NCBI RefSeq assembly: GCF_050916355.1 | Contig: NZ_CP136946.1 | Location: forward strand, 1,426,001 to 1,490,000 | Length of the DNA: 64,000 nt | Source: Jeongeupia wiesaeckerbachi | GTDB taxonomy: Bacteria; Pseudomonadota; Gammaproteobacteria; Burkholderiales; Chitinibacteraceae | Reading direction: 5' to 3' | Shown: piece by piece, positions 45,499 to 53,940 of the stretch | How the letters are laid out: each line of letters begins with the position of its first letter | How positions within the stretch are numbered: position 1 is the stretch's first letter | Notes under the pieces: model-generated | Databases searched by the model: none | What the model was told of the DNA's origin: nothing | What the model saw: the letters and a program-made list of their open reading frames with translations, nothing else | Translations under genes and position numbers: made by a program

Positions 45499-46412
45499 GC
45501 GAGCCGACCACCTGGCAAACGCTGTCGCTGCCGGCCAAGCTGCTGGCGATGCCGTTCTGGCTGCTGCGCTGGCTGCCGATGCCGCTGATCCGTTTCAAGG
45601 GTGCGGTGCTTGGCGAGTTGATGTTCTGGCTGATTCCTGGCCGGCGCAAGGTCGGGCTGATCAACCTGCGCTTGTGTTTTCCGGACTGGCCCGAAGCGCG
45701 GCGCCGCGCGACGCTGCGCGAGCACTACCGGGTGTTCTGCACCTGCCTGCTGAGCTACGGCAAGCTCTGGTTCGGCCCGGAAGAACGGGTCCGCGATTTG
45801 GTCCGGCGCGAAGGCTACGAGCACTATCTGGCGGTCAAGGACCAGCCGGTGATCCTGCTGGCGCCGCACTTCCTGGGGCTCGACTACGGCGGCATCCTGC
45901 ACACGGCCGACCACTGGGGCGCGAGCATCTATACGTCGACACACGACAACCCGTTCGATCAGCTGTTGCGCTTCGGTCGTTCGCGCTTCGGCGCGCCGCT
46001 CTTGATCCGCCGCATCGACGGCGTCCGCCCCATCGTCAAGGCCCTGAAGCAGGGGGCGCCGCTGTACTACCTGCCGGATCAGGATCTCGGCCGCAAGGAG
46101 TCGATCTTCGTGCCGTTCTTCGGTATCCAGACCGCAACGGTCCCGGGTTTGCCGCGGCTGGCGCAACTGGGCCGCGCCGTGGTCGTGCCGATGGTGACGA
46201 CGCTCGAAGGCAACCACTTCGTGACCCGCTACTACCCGGCGTGGCGCGATTTTCCGAGCGACGATGTCGAAACCGATACGCGGCGGATGAACGCCTTCAT
46301 CGAGCAACGCGTGCTCGATTGCCCGGCGCAGTATTTCTGGCTGCACCGACGCTTCAAGACCCGGCCGCTTGGCGAGCCCGACCTGTACGGCCGCAAGGGC
46401 CCGCAGGACTGA
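45495..46412 (+). CDS. LpxL/LpxM-family lipid A acyltransferase, second of a pair
   Basis: 305 residues, translationally coupled to the first copy. HX4D motif HFLGLD (His125, Asp130), DNPFDQLLRFGRSRF, and DQDLGRKESIFVPFFGIQTATV. The two differ enough to have different acceptors or donors, as LpxL and LpxM do. The stop codon lies directly against a palindromic repeat (46411-46556). Confidence 0.93.
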   Translation: MSEPTTWQTLSLPAKLLAMPFWLLRWLPMPLIRFKGAVLGELMFWLIPGRRKVGLINLRLCFPDWPEARRRATLREHYRVFCTCLLSYGKLWFGPEERVRDLVRREGYEHYLAVKDQPVILLAPHFLGLDYGGILHTADHWGASIYTSTHDNPFDQLLRFGRSRFGAPLLIRRIDGVRPIVKALKQGAPLYYLPDQDLGRKESIFVPFFGIQTATVPGLPRLAQLGRAVVVPMVTTLEGNHFVTRYYPAWRDFPSDDVETDTRRMNAFIEQRVLDCPAQYFWLHRRFKTRPLGEPDLYGRKGPQD

Positions 46413-46556
46413 GCATCTATCCCATTCGGCGGCTGCGTCCGCGCACTTTGTCCCCGTCCGATGTTCGGCGTCCTCATGAGCCACATGTCCACTCCGGCTC
46501 CTGCGCTTCGGGCGGCAACACACTGCTTTGGCTCGCTCGCCTACTGGGAGAGGTTC
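46411..46556 (+). repeat. MITE-like palindromic repeat, full copy after the acyltransferase pair
   Basis: 146 bp. It contains CCCATTCGGCGGCTGCG, GTCCGATGTTCGG, CTTCGGGCGGCAACA and GCTTTGGCTCGCTCGCCTAC, colinear with 30983-31126. Terminal repeats GAGCATCTATCCCATT / CTACTGGGAGAGGTTC are weaker than in that copy. The rest of the gap to the patatin gene (46557-46710) shows nothing clear. Confidence 0.85.
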
Positions 46557-46710
46557 TAAGCGCACAACATCGAACTGCCAGTGCTTGCCGTGCTCGTTGG
46601 TCCTGTCTGCGCTTCGCCGGCCGTGCTGGATCGCTGCGCTGATTGCCGGCCGGTGTGACGGCGCCGCGACGGATCGTTGTTCCGCCGTTGGTCGGCCTGA
46701 CGAACGCGCT

Positions 46711-46744
46711 ATGCTGTCTCTCTTGTCCAGAGGAGAGACAGCAT
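46711..46744 (+). promoter_or_regulatory. 12-bp hairpin hiding the patatin ribosome site and start codon
   Basis: ATGCTGTCTCTC (46711-46722) is perfectly complementary to GAGAGACAGCAT (46733-46744), loop of 10. The AGGAG site (46731-46735) and first two bases of the start codon lie in the loop edge and stem. It could act as an RNA translation switch or as a DNA operator. Confidence 0.75.
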
Positions 46745-47897
46745 GACCAAAGCAAACAAGACCGCACTGGTGATCGGTGGCGGCGCACCGAATATGCCGC
46801 TGATGGCGGGGGCGCTGTGCGCAATGCTGCGGCAGCGGGTCGAGTTCGATGTGATCTCGACCTCGGGCGCCGGCGCACTGGTTGGTCTGCTGTATGCAGC
46901 GCCGAAAGCGACTTCGCCGATCGCGGCGCTCGCCGGCATGGTCGAGATGGGGATTGCGGATTCGCTGTACCGGGCCTTGCCGGTCAACTTCAAGGTGTTC
47001 AACAAGCCCGGTGCGCTCGCGGAGCTGTTCCGCGACGGCTTGAAGGCATCGCCCTACGCGCAGCTGGTCGAACAGATGGCCGACGTCAGCCCGGCCTTCC
47101 GGCTCTGGAGCGACTGGCAGCAGCTGCTGTGGGCGACGGCAACGCCGAGCGATCTGAGTGCCGACAGTCTGGGGCTGTGCGCGCATGTCCCCTTTGTCGA
47201 GGACGTCGTCGATTTCGAGCGGCTGCGTAGCTACGACAAGCCGGTCTATCTGAATGCCTACAACGTCGACCGGCATGAAATGGCGCAGTGGCGCGGCCAG
47301 GACATCGGCGTCCAGCACTTCCGCGCCGCGCTGTCCTTCCCCTTCCTGTACCCGCCGACCGAGATCGACGGCGAGCGTTATATCGAGGGTGCCGCGCTCG
47401 ACACGCTGAATTTCAAGGCGCTGATCGGCGATGACGCCAGCGATCCGGACATCGACACCATCGTGGTCTTCGACGTGCTCGGTGCCGACCGGTTGCTGCG
47501 CGCGCCGCGCGACCTGTATGACGCTTGGGTGATGTCGATCATCACGCCGCTGACCGAAATCGCCAAGGACGACCTGAAGCTGTTCGAGCTGGTGCACAAC
47601 CGCAACGCCGATGGCAGCGAAAAGCGCGCCTTGCTGCGGGTGCCGCTGCTGTCGCCGGACCTGCCGGCCGAGCGCTGGGAAAAGATGTTCGATTGGTCGT
47701 ACTCGAATATGCACACGCTGTTCCGCATCGGTTTCGACGCCGGGCTGACGTTCTGCCATGACCACGCCGAACGGCTGGGAATCGCCTACGACGCGACGGT
47801 GTCGTCGCTGCCGGAAGACTGGACGCTGGCCGACGTTGAAGGTGACGGCCAGCGTGTGAAGCGGGATGGCGGGGCGAGTCAGCAGGCGCACGCTTAA
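46743..47897 (+). CDS. Patatin-like protein with atypical active site
   Basis: 384 residues. Patatin fold: oxyanion loop GGGAPN (12-17), nucleophile region ISTSGAGALVG with Ser41, and IEGAALDTLNFKAL in place of the D-G-G/A motif. The usual GxSxG reads S-T-S-G-A, and the catalytic Asp appears to be Glu, so lipase activity is uncertain. Large C-terminal helical region (residues ~250-384). Its start is embedded in a hairpin. Single gene; substrate unknown. Confidence 0.8.
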   Translation: MTKANKTALVIGGGAPNMPLMAGALCAMLRQRVEFDVISTSGAGALVGLLYAAPKATSPIAALAGMVEMGIADSLYRALPVNFKVFNKPGALAELFRDGLKASPYAQLVEQMADVSPAFRLWSDWQQLLWATATPSDLSADSLGLCAHVPFVEDVVDFERLRSYDKPVYLNAYNVDRHEMAQWRGQDIGVQHFRAALSFPFLYPPTEIDGERYIEGAALDTLNFKALIGDDASDPDIDTIVVFDVLGADRLLRAPRDLYDAWVMSIITPLTEIAKDDLKLFELVHNRNADGSEKRALLRVPLLSPDLPAERWEKMFDWSYSNMHTLFRIGFDAGLTFCHDHAERLGIAYDATVSSLPEDWTLADVEGDGQRVKRDGGASQQAHA

Positions 47898-47910
47898 ACG
47901 ATCCAGATAA

Positions 47911-47985
47911 GCCCATGCCGGTTGGCGGGCGAGCCAAAGTGGATCGGGCGACCCCGATCCGCGCAGCCGCCGAATGGTGCAGGCT
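47911..47985 (-). repeat. MITE-like palindromic repeat, short copy (reverse orientation)
   Basis: The reverse complement reads CACCATTCGGCGGCTGCG at one end and CTTTGGCTCGCCCGCC near the other; about half the internal sequence is missing. It fills the gap between the convergent patatin and marC genes and abuts the marC stop codon. Confidence 0.75.
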
Positions 47986-48633
47986 TCAGCTGCCGGCGAT
48001 GAAGCTGCGTATCCCCGATCCAATGAACTGGATGCCGACGCAGATCAGCACGAAGCCCATCAGCCGCGCCATCACCTCCTGGCCCGAGCGGCCGAGCCGC
48101 TCGGAAATCAGCGTCGACGAGCGCAGCGTCAGCCACATCACCAGGCTGGACACGCCGATCGCCGCCAGCGTCAGCGCGAAGCTCACCGCCTTGCCGGTCA
48201 GTGTCGGCTTTTCGATGATCTCGGTCGACAGGCCGATGACGACGGCGATCGTCCCCGGACCGGCGATCGCCGGCATCGCCAGCGGGAAAAAGGCGTAATC
48301 GCTGCGATCGCGGCGGGCCGCGCCTTTCGGCGCCATGCCGGGGTCCTGCAGGTGGTAGAGCATCCGGTAGCCGAGCAGGCCGATGACGATGCCGCCGGCG
48401 ACGCGCAATGCGCCGTAGGAAATGCCGAAAGTGGCGAGGATGAGGTTACCGGCGACCAGGCACACGGTCATGATCAGAAAGGCGATCCAGCTTGCACGCA
48501 CCGCCTGATGCTGGCGACGCGGCTCGCTCATGTTCTGGGTCAGCGAAATGAACATCGGGATTTTCGACAGCGGGTTGGTCATCGTGACCAGACTGATCAG
48601 GGCGCCGAAAAAAAACTGCCAGTGCAACAGCAT
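47986..48633 (-). CDS. MarC-family integral membrane protein
   Basis: 215 residues with six helices: FFGALISLVTMTNPLSKIPMFISLT, ASWIAFLIMTVCLVAGNLIL, ALRVAGGIVIGLLGYRML, and the conserved FFPLAMPAIAGPGTIAVVIGLS. UPF0056/MarC proteins are inner-membrane proteins of unknown transport role. Single gene. Confidence 0.93.
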   Translation of the reverse strand: MLLHWQFFFGALISLVTMTNPLSKIPMFISLTQNMSEPRRQHQAVRASWIAFLIMTVCLVAGNLILATFGISYGALRVAGGIVIGLLGYRMLYHLQDPGMAPKGAARRDRSDYAFFPLAMPAIAGPGTIAVVIGLSTEIIEKPTLTGKAVSFALTLAAIGVSSLVMWLTLRSSTLISERLGRSGQEVMARLMGFVLICVGIQFIGSGIRSFIAGS

Positions 48634-48737
48634 GACGGACTCGCGAGGGCGTGGGCTGACTGCATGATAGGGCGGCCGCCGGCGGCTGGCTGCTACGGCA
48701 AATCAGCTATTGTTCTGCATCAAGTCTTAACGGAAGG

Positions 48738-49400
48738 TTAGCGGCGAATCAGCACGGTCAGGCCGTCGCCGAGCGGCAGGAAGCAGTGGGTGACGCGTTC
48801 GTCATCGCGCAGCGCCGCGTTGAGGTCGCGGATCACCGCGGTACCCGGCGCTTCGTCGTCGCGGGCCGTGGCGACGTCGCCGCCGAGCAGCATATTGTCG
48901 AGCAGGATCAGTCCGCCAGGGCGAACCAGTTGCAGCGCGCGTTCGTAGTAATCGGGGTAGCCCGGCTTGTCGGCGTCGATCAGCATGCAGTCGAACTGTC
49001 CGGCCAGGCCGTCGGCCAGTAGCGTATCGAGCGTGCGCAGCGCCGGTTGCAGGGTCAGCGTGATCCGTTCGGCGACACCGGCGGCCTGCCAGTGCTCGCG
49101 AGCGACACGGGTGAACGCGTCGCTGACGTCGCAGGCGGTGACCTGGCCGGCCGCGCCCATCGCCAGCGCCGCGGCCAGCGCGCTGTAGCCGGTATAGGTG
49201 CCGACTTCGAGGTAGCGGCGCGCTCCGGTCAACTGCAGCAACAGCATCAGCAACTGGCCCTGTTCGGGCGCCAGCTGCATCTTGGCGAGGCGGTGGCCGG
49301 CGGTCGCGGCACGCAGTTGCGCCAGCGGCGCCGGTTCGCGTTGCATCGCGGTCACATAGCCGGCGAGTACCGGGTCGAGCGGCAGCGTCTGCCGGGTCAT
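48738..49400 (-). CDS. Class I SAM-dependent O-methyltransferase
   Basis: 220 residues from the ATG at 49400 that overlaps the ptsI stop by four bases; the frame upstream is antisense to ptsI. Family motifs: RYLEVGTYTGYSALAAALAM (SAM, residues ~62-81), FDCMLIDADKPGYPDYYERAL, and LILLDNMLLGGDV, as in caffeoyl-CoA/catechol-type O-methyltransferases (PF01596). It needs a divalent metal. Being coupled to a PTS gene is unusual. Substrate unknown. Confidence 0.9.
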   Translation of the reverse strand: MTRQTLPLDPVLAGYVTAMQREPAPLAQLRAATAGHRLAKMQLAPEQGQLLMLLLQLTGARRYLEVGTYTGYSALAAALAMGAAGQVTACDVSDAFTRVAREHWQAAGVAERITLTLQPALRTLDTLLADGLAGQFDCMLIDADKPGYPDYYERALQLVRPGGLILLDNMLLGGDVATARDDEAPGTAVIRDLNAALRDDERVTHCFLPLGDGLTVLIRR

Positions 49401-51124
49401 GCGTCCAGTTGCGCGGCGAATGCGCGCAGCTCGTCCGAATCGCTGGTCTCGCACATCGCTTCGATCAGCGGCGCCAGTGCGGCGACATCGGTACCGAGCA
49501 CCTGCTGCTTCACCTTCAAGAGCTGCGCCGGCAGCATCGAGAAACGCCGCAGGCCGAGGCCGAGCAGCATCCGCGTCAGCGCCGGATCGCCGGCCATTTC
49601 GCCACACATCGATACCGGTTTGCCGACGGCATTGGCGGTGTCGATGATCAGCGACAGCAGCTTGACCACGGCCGGGTGCAGCGGGTCGTACAGGTGCGAG
49701 ACGGCATCGTCGTTACGGTCGACCGCGAGCGAGTACTGGATCAGGTCGTTGGTGCCGATCGAAATGAAATCGAGGTGCTTGAGCAGGCCGCGCACCGTCA
49801 GCGCCGCGGCCGGTACTTCGATCATGCCGCCCAGTTCGATGTCCTCGTCGAAGGCGATGCCCTCGCTGCGCAGCTGTGCCTTCACCTCTTCGAGGTGGCG
49901 GCGTGTCTGCTTGACCTCGGCAATGGTCGAGATCATCGGAATCAGCAGCTTGATCTTGCCGAACGCCGACGCGCGCAGCAGCGCGTGCAGCTGGGTGCGG
50001 AACATCGACGGCTCGGCCATGCACAGCCGGATGCCGGTGAGGCCGAGCGCCGGGTTGGGCGCATCGGTGTCTTCCTGCCAGGTGGCGATCTTGTCCTTGC
50101 CGAGGTCGACGGTGCGAATGATGACCGGCATGCCGGCCATATTCTGCGCCACCGCCTTGTAGGCTTCGAACTGCTCGTCCTCACCGGGCAGCGATTCTTC
50201 CTTGAGGAAGAGGAATTCGGAGCGGAACAGGCCGACACCGGTGGCGCCGTTGGCCAGGGCCAGCGTGGTGTCTTCGGGCAGCTCGATATTGGCGAACAGC
50301 TCGACCTGCACGCCGTCGCGGGTCACCGGCACGCTGGCGCGGATGTCCTGCAGCGCCGATTGCTTCAGCAGCCATTCCTGCTGGCGGGTCCGGTATTCGG
50401 CGAGGATCAGTTCGTCCGGGTCGACGATGACGAAGCCGTTGACGCCATCGACGATGACCATCTCGCCTTCGCGGATCAGCCCGCGCGCATGCTTGAGCGC
50501 CAGCACCGACGGCAGGTCGAGGCTGCGGGCGAGGATGGCGGTATGCGAGGTCGGGCCGCCGACGTCGGTGACGAAGGCGACGTAGTTGGTGTCCTTGAAC
50601 AGCACCATGTCGGCCGGCGACAGATCGTGGGCGACCAGGATGCTGTCGCGCGCCTGCGATGCCGGCAGGTGGGCGCCCGGGTCGTGGCCGGCGAGCGCCT
50701 TGAAGATGCGTTCGGCGACCTGGATCACGTCGGTGCGCCGCTCGCGCAGGTATTCCTCTTCGATCTCGTCGAACTGCGCCAGCAGCGTGTCGAGCTGCTG
50801 TTTCAGCGCCCACTCGGCGTTGCAGCGCTGCGTCTCGATCAGCTCGCGCGGCTCCTTCGACAGCGTGTGGTCGTTCAGCAGCATCAGGTGCAGCGACAGG
50901 AAGGCGCCCAGCTCGGTCGGCGCATTCTCGGGAATGCTGCCCCAGAGCATTTCCAGCTCCTTGCGGGTGATGCGGATCGCGTCGTCGAAGCGGGTCAGTT
51001 CGGCCGGTACCTGCGCGTCGTCGAGCAGGTACTGGGCGATTTCGATGTCGGTGTGCGACATCAGATGGGCATGACCGATGGCGATGCCGCCGCCGATGCC
51101 GATGCCGTGTAGCGTGAGGCTCAT
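49397..51124 (-). CDS. ptsI: PTS enzyme I (PEP-protein phosphotransferase)
   Basis: 575 residues, full length. Cytosolic kinase that takes phosphate from PEP to HPr. Phospho-His194 in GGPTSHTAILARSLDLPS; PEP-binding GLFRSEFLFL; metal/PEP site DLIQYSLAVDRND; catalytic Cys in VSMCGEMAGDP. Part of EIIA-HPr-EI-methyltransferase run, gaps of about 20 bases. No sugar permease is nearby, so this PTS is likely regulatory, as in other betaproteobacteria. Confidence 0.96.
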   Translation of the reverse strand: MSLTLHGIGIGGGIAIGHAHLMSHTDIEIAQYLLDDAQVPAELTRFDDAIRITRKELEMLWGSIPENAPTELGAFLSLHLMLLNDHTLSKEPRELIETQRCNAEWALKQQLDTLLAQFDEIEEEYLRERRTDVIQVAERIFKALAGHDPGAHLPASQARDSILVAHDLSPADMVLFKDTNYVAFVTDVGGPTSHTAILARSLDLPSVLALKHARGLIREGEMVIVDGVNGFVIVDPDELILAEYRTRQQEWLLKQSALQDIRASVPVTRDGVQVELFANIELPEDTTLALANGATGVGLFRSEFLFLKEESLPGEDEQFEAYKAVAQNMAGMPVIIRTVDLGKDKIATWQEDTDAPNPALGLTGIRLCMAEPSMFRTQLHALLRASAFGKIKLLIPMISTIAEVKQTRRHLEEVKAQLRSEGIAFDEDIELGGMIEVPAAALTVRGLLKHLDFISIGTNDLIQYSLAVDRNDDAVSHLYDPLHPAVVKLLSLIIDTANAVGKPVSMCGEMAGDPALTRMLLGLGLRRFSMLPAQLLKVKQQVLGTDVAALAPLIEAMCETSDSDELRAFAAQLDA

Positions 51125-51143
51125 GCTCGTCTCCAGCTGCGGC

Positions 51144-51416
51144 TTATTCGCCTTCGCCGAATTTGTCGGCGATCAGTTCGGTCAGTGCGGTCATGGCTTC
51201 GGCCTCGTCGGGGCCGTTGCCGGTTTCCAGTGTCACGGTGCTGCCCTTGGCGGCGGCGAGCATCATCACGCCCATGATGGACTTGGCGTTGACGCGGCGT
51301 GCGTTGCGGGTAATCCAGACTTCACACTGGAAACGGCTGGCAAGCTGGGTGAGCTTGCTCGATGCCCGGGCGTGCAGCCCGAGCTTGTTGACGATGAGCA
51401 CGTCCTGAACCGGCAT
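51144..51416 (-). CDS. ptsH: HPr phosphocarrier
   Basis: 90 residues from the ATG at 51416 (MPVQDVLIVNKLGLHARAS). Phospho-His in LGLHARASSK near residue 15, regulatory Ser in AKSIMGVMMLAA near residue 46, the target of HPr kinase. Start upstream at 51503 is antisense-free but lies within the EIIA gene and is not real. Between EIIA and ptsI. Confidence 0.95.
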   Translation of the reverse strand: MPVQDVLIVNKLGLHARASSKLTQLASRFQCEVWITRNARRVNAKSIMGVMMLAAAKGSTVTLETGNGPDEAEAMTALTELIADKFGEGE

Positions 51417-51438
51417 GTTTTTATGGTCTCCGTAGGGG

Positions 51439-51834
51439 TCAGTGCGATTCGGGCAGCATGTAGAGCACGCCTTCGAGCCCGCCGGTGATCGCCTTGCTGA
51501 CAACGACTTCGAGCGGCTGGTGGCAATAGGTCAGCGCGCGGACCAGCATCGGCAGGTTGACGCCGGCCACCGCTTCGATCCGGCCCGGCGTGATCAGCCG
51601 GTTGGCCACGTTGGACGGCGTGCCGCCGTAGATGTCGGTCAGCAGCAAGACGCCCGAACCGTCGTCGAGCTGTTCGATGATCTCGCGCGCACGCAGCACG
51701 ACGGTGTCCGGATCGTCGGCCTTGCTGACCGCAAGCTGGGCCAGATTGGGCAGGGGACGCCCCATGATGTGCTGCGCGCAGGCGTACAGGGCGTCGCCGA
51801 GCGTCACGTGGGTCACGATGATGATGCCGATCAT
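51439..51834 (-). CDS. PTS EIIA of the mannose/fructose (ManX) type
   Basis: 131 residues. Phospho-His9 in IIIVTHVTLGDAL and the family block GVLLLTDIYGGTPSNVANRL. No EIIB, EIIC or EIID is near, so it acts as a phospho-signalling protein receiving phosphate from HPr. First gene of the EIIA-ptsH-ptsI operon. The 88-bp upstream gap has no obvious special site. Confidence 0.94.
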   Translation of the reverse strand: MIGIIIVTHVTLGDALYACAQHIMGRPLPNLAQLAVSKADDPDTVVLRAREIIEQLDDGSGVLLLTDIYGGTPSNVANRLITPGRIEAVAGVNLPMLVRALTYCHQPLEVVVSKAITGGLEGVLYMLPESH

Positions 51835-51922
51835 GCGGAGCTGCTTCCTATCTTGGCGTCAGGCCGGACAATCCGATGTTATAACCCAAATCGACGTATT
51901 GCCGCGATAGGGCGGCGCCGAT

Positions 51923-52978
51923 TCAGCGCAGCCGGTACAGGTGCGGCGGCTTCACCAGCCAGCTCAGCCGCGTTTGCAGCTCCGGGGTGACGTAGACGCT
52001 GCCGTCGCTGGCGACGATCAGCACCTCGTCGATGCCGAAACGCTGCGCATAGTGGCGGGCGCTGCCCAGACCGCCGATGAAAACCGGCTTGGTGGCGACG
52101 TCCGAAATCGCGCCGGCCTCGCGCGAGGCCGGTGCCAGCACCGTTGCCGCCTGCATCGTCTGTGCCGGCGCGCCGGTGCGCGGATCGATCAGATGGCTGT
52201 AGCGCTTGCCGTCCTTGATGAAGTAGCGCTGGTAGTCGCCCGAGGTGCCGATTGCCTCGCCGTCGCGCAAGGCCAGCGTTGCCATCGCCTGCGGCTGGCG
52301 CGGATGCTGCAGGCCGATCGTCCATGGCACATCGCCCTTGCAGCCGAGTGCGAGCACGTTGCCGCCGATATTCAGCAGCGCGTTGTAGACGCGGTTCTTG
52401 CGCAGATAGGCGGCTTCGCGGTCGAGCGCCCAGCCCTTGGCGAAACCGCCGAGGTCGAGCGCCACACTGGGATTGCGGCTCATCACGACGCCGCCATCGC
52501 CGAATTCGACGTCGGCGAGCGACGGTTTGCGTTCGAGCAGCAGCGCCAGCGTGACCGGGTCGGGCGTCACCGGTGCGAAGGTGTCGCGATGGAAGCCCCA
52601 GGCGGTGACGAGTCCGCCGATCGCCGGGTTGAACAGTCCGTCCGAGCGTGCCTCGTAATCCTTGGCCTGCTTGAGCAGCGCGATCAGCTCGGCGTCGGCT
52701 TCGCCCGGTTCACCGCGGCCGAAATGGGCGTTGAGCCGGGTGACTTCCGACGGCTGCCACGCGTGCAGCTTGGCGTTGAGCCGGTCGAGGTCGGCGAGGA
52801 TGGCGCCGGCGTGCTTGGCGGCGCGTTCGTGCGGCAGGCCCCAGATCGAGATTTCGACCCGGGTGCCGAAGACATAGCCTTCCTGCGTGTACAGCGGATC
52901 GTCGCCACAGCCGCCGAGCAGCAGCGTTGCGGCCAGCAGGGCCAATGCGGCGAAGCGGCGCATCAGCCCCGATCGCAT
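51923..52978 (-). CDS. apbE: ApbE family FAD:protein FMN transferase, lipoprotein
   Basis: 351 residues. Lipoprotein signal with lipobox LLGGC (Cys ~24). ApbE domain: GTRVEISIWG, LNAKLHAWQPSEVTRLNAHFG, VALDLGGFAKGWALDREA, NIGGNVLALG and HLIDPRTGAPAQTM (metal-binding Asp). It attaches FMN to Thr of periplasmic flavoproteins such as Nqr/Rnf subunits. ATG 52978 overlaps the gshB stop by one base; ATG 52963 is an alternative. Confidence 0.93.
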   Translation of the reverse strand: MRSGLMRRFAALALLAATLLLGGCGDDPLYTQEGYVFGTRVEISIWGLPHERAAKHAGAILADLDRLNAKLHAWQPSEVTRLNAHFGRGEPGEADAELIALLKQAKDYEARSDGLFNPAIGGLVTAWGFHRDTFAPVTPDPVTLALLLERKPSLADVEFGDGGVVMSRNPSVALDLGGFAKGWALDREAAYLRKNRVYNALLNIGGNVLALGCKGDVPWTIGLQHPRQPQAMATLALRDGEAIGTSGDYQRYFIKDGKRYSHLIDPRTGAPAQTMQAATVLAPASREAGAISDVATKPVFIGGLGSARHYAQRFGIDEVLIVASDGSVYVTPELQTRLSWLVKPPHLYRLR

Positions 52979-53928
52979 CAGGCCGATACCCGCCGTTCGA
53001 GCGCGTCGATGAACAGCGCGCCGACGTCGATGCCGCTCTGGTCGCTGATTTCGCGGAAGCAGGTCGGGCTGGTGACGTTGATTTCGGTCACGTGCTTGCC
53101 GATCACGTCGAGGCCGACAAGCAGCAGCCCTTGGGCGGCGAGCTTGGGGCCGAGCGCTTCGGCGATTTCACGGTCGTGGCCCGACAGCGGCCGGGCGACG
53201 CCGGTGCCGCCAACGGCCAGATTGCCGCGGGTTTCGCCGTCCTTGGGAATGCGCGCCAGACACCAGTCGACCGGCTTGCCGTCGATCAGGAGGATGCGCT
53301 TGTCGCCGTCCTTGATCGCCGGCAGATAGCGCTGCGCCATGATGGTCCGGTGGCCGTTGTCGGTCAGCGTTTCGATGATGCTGCCGACGTTCGGGTCCTC
53401 GCGGCGCAAGCGGAAGATGCCCATGCCGCCCATGCCGTCGAGCGGCTTGAGGATGATGTCGTGCTGGTCGGCCAGAAACGCCCGCAGATCGTCGTCGCGC
53501 TGGGTGACCAGCGTGTCGATGGTGAACTCGGGGTGCTTGAGGATGGCGAGCTTTTCGTTGTAGTCGCGCAGCGTCTGGCCCGGGTTGAACACGCGGGCGC
53601 CCTGCGTTTCCGCCAGGCTCAGCAGGTGGGTGTTGTACAGATACTGCTGATCGAACGGCGGATCCTTGCGCATGATCACTGCGTCGAACGCGGAGAGCCG
53701 CACGCGCGCGGCCTCGCCCGAGACGAACCAGTGCTTGTATTCCTGGCTTGCCGAGAACGCGAAAGGCTGCGCATTGATGTCGACGTGGCCGCGATTGACG
53801 CGCAGGTCATCGGCCAGCGCGGTGTGGATTTCGAAGCCGCGCCGGGCCGCCTCGCGCAGCATCACGTAGGTCGAATCCTTGTGGATCTTGAACCCGACGA
53901 GCGGATCGGCGATGACGAGCAGGCGCAT
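52978..53928 (-). CDS. gshB: Glutathione synthetase
   Basis: 316 residues, ATP-grasp enzyme adding Gly to gamma-glutamylcysteine. PRE-ATP N-terminus (RLLVIADPLVGFKIHKDST), RKDPPFDQQYLYNTHLLS, ATP-grasp Gly loop LDGMGGMGIFRL, and LDVIGKHVTEINVTSPTCFREI. Matches E. coli GshB (315). 12 bp after gshA; overlapping apbE downstream. Confidence 0.96.
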   Translation of the reverse strand: MRLLVIADPLVGFKIHKDSTYVMLREAARRGFEIHTALADDLRVNRGHVDINAQPFAFSASQEYKHWFVSGEAARVRLSAFDAVIMRKDPPFDQQYLYNTHLLSLAETQGARVFNPGQTLRDYNEKLAILKHPEFTIDTLVTQRDDDLRAFLADQHDIILKPLDGMGGMGIFRLRREDPNVGSIIETLTDNGHRTIMAQRYLPAIKDGDKRILLIDGKPVDWCLARIPKDGETRGNLAVGGTGVARPLSGHDREIAEALGPKLAAQGLLLVGLDVIGKHVTEINVTSPTCFREISDQSGIDVGALFIDALERRVSA

Positions 53929-53940
53929 GCTGGTTTCCTT

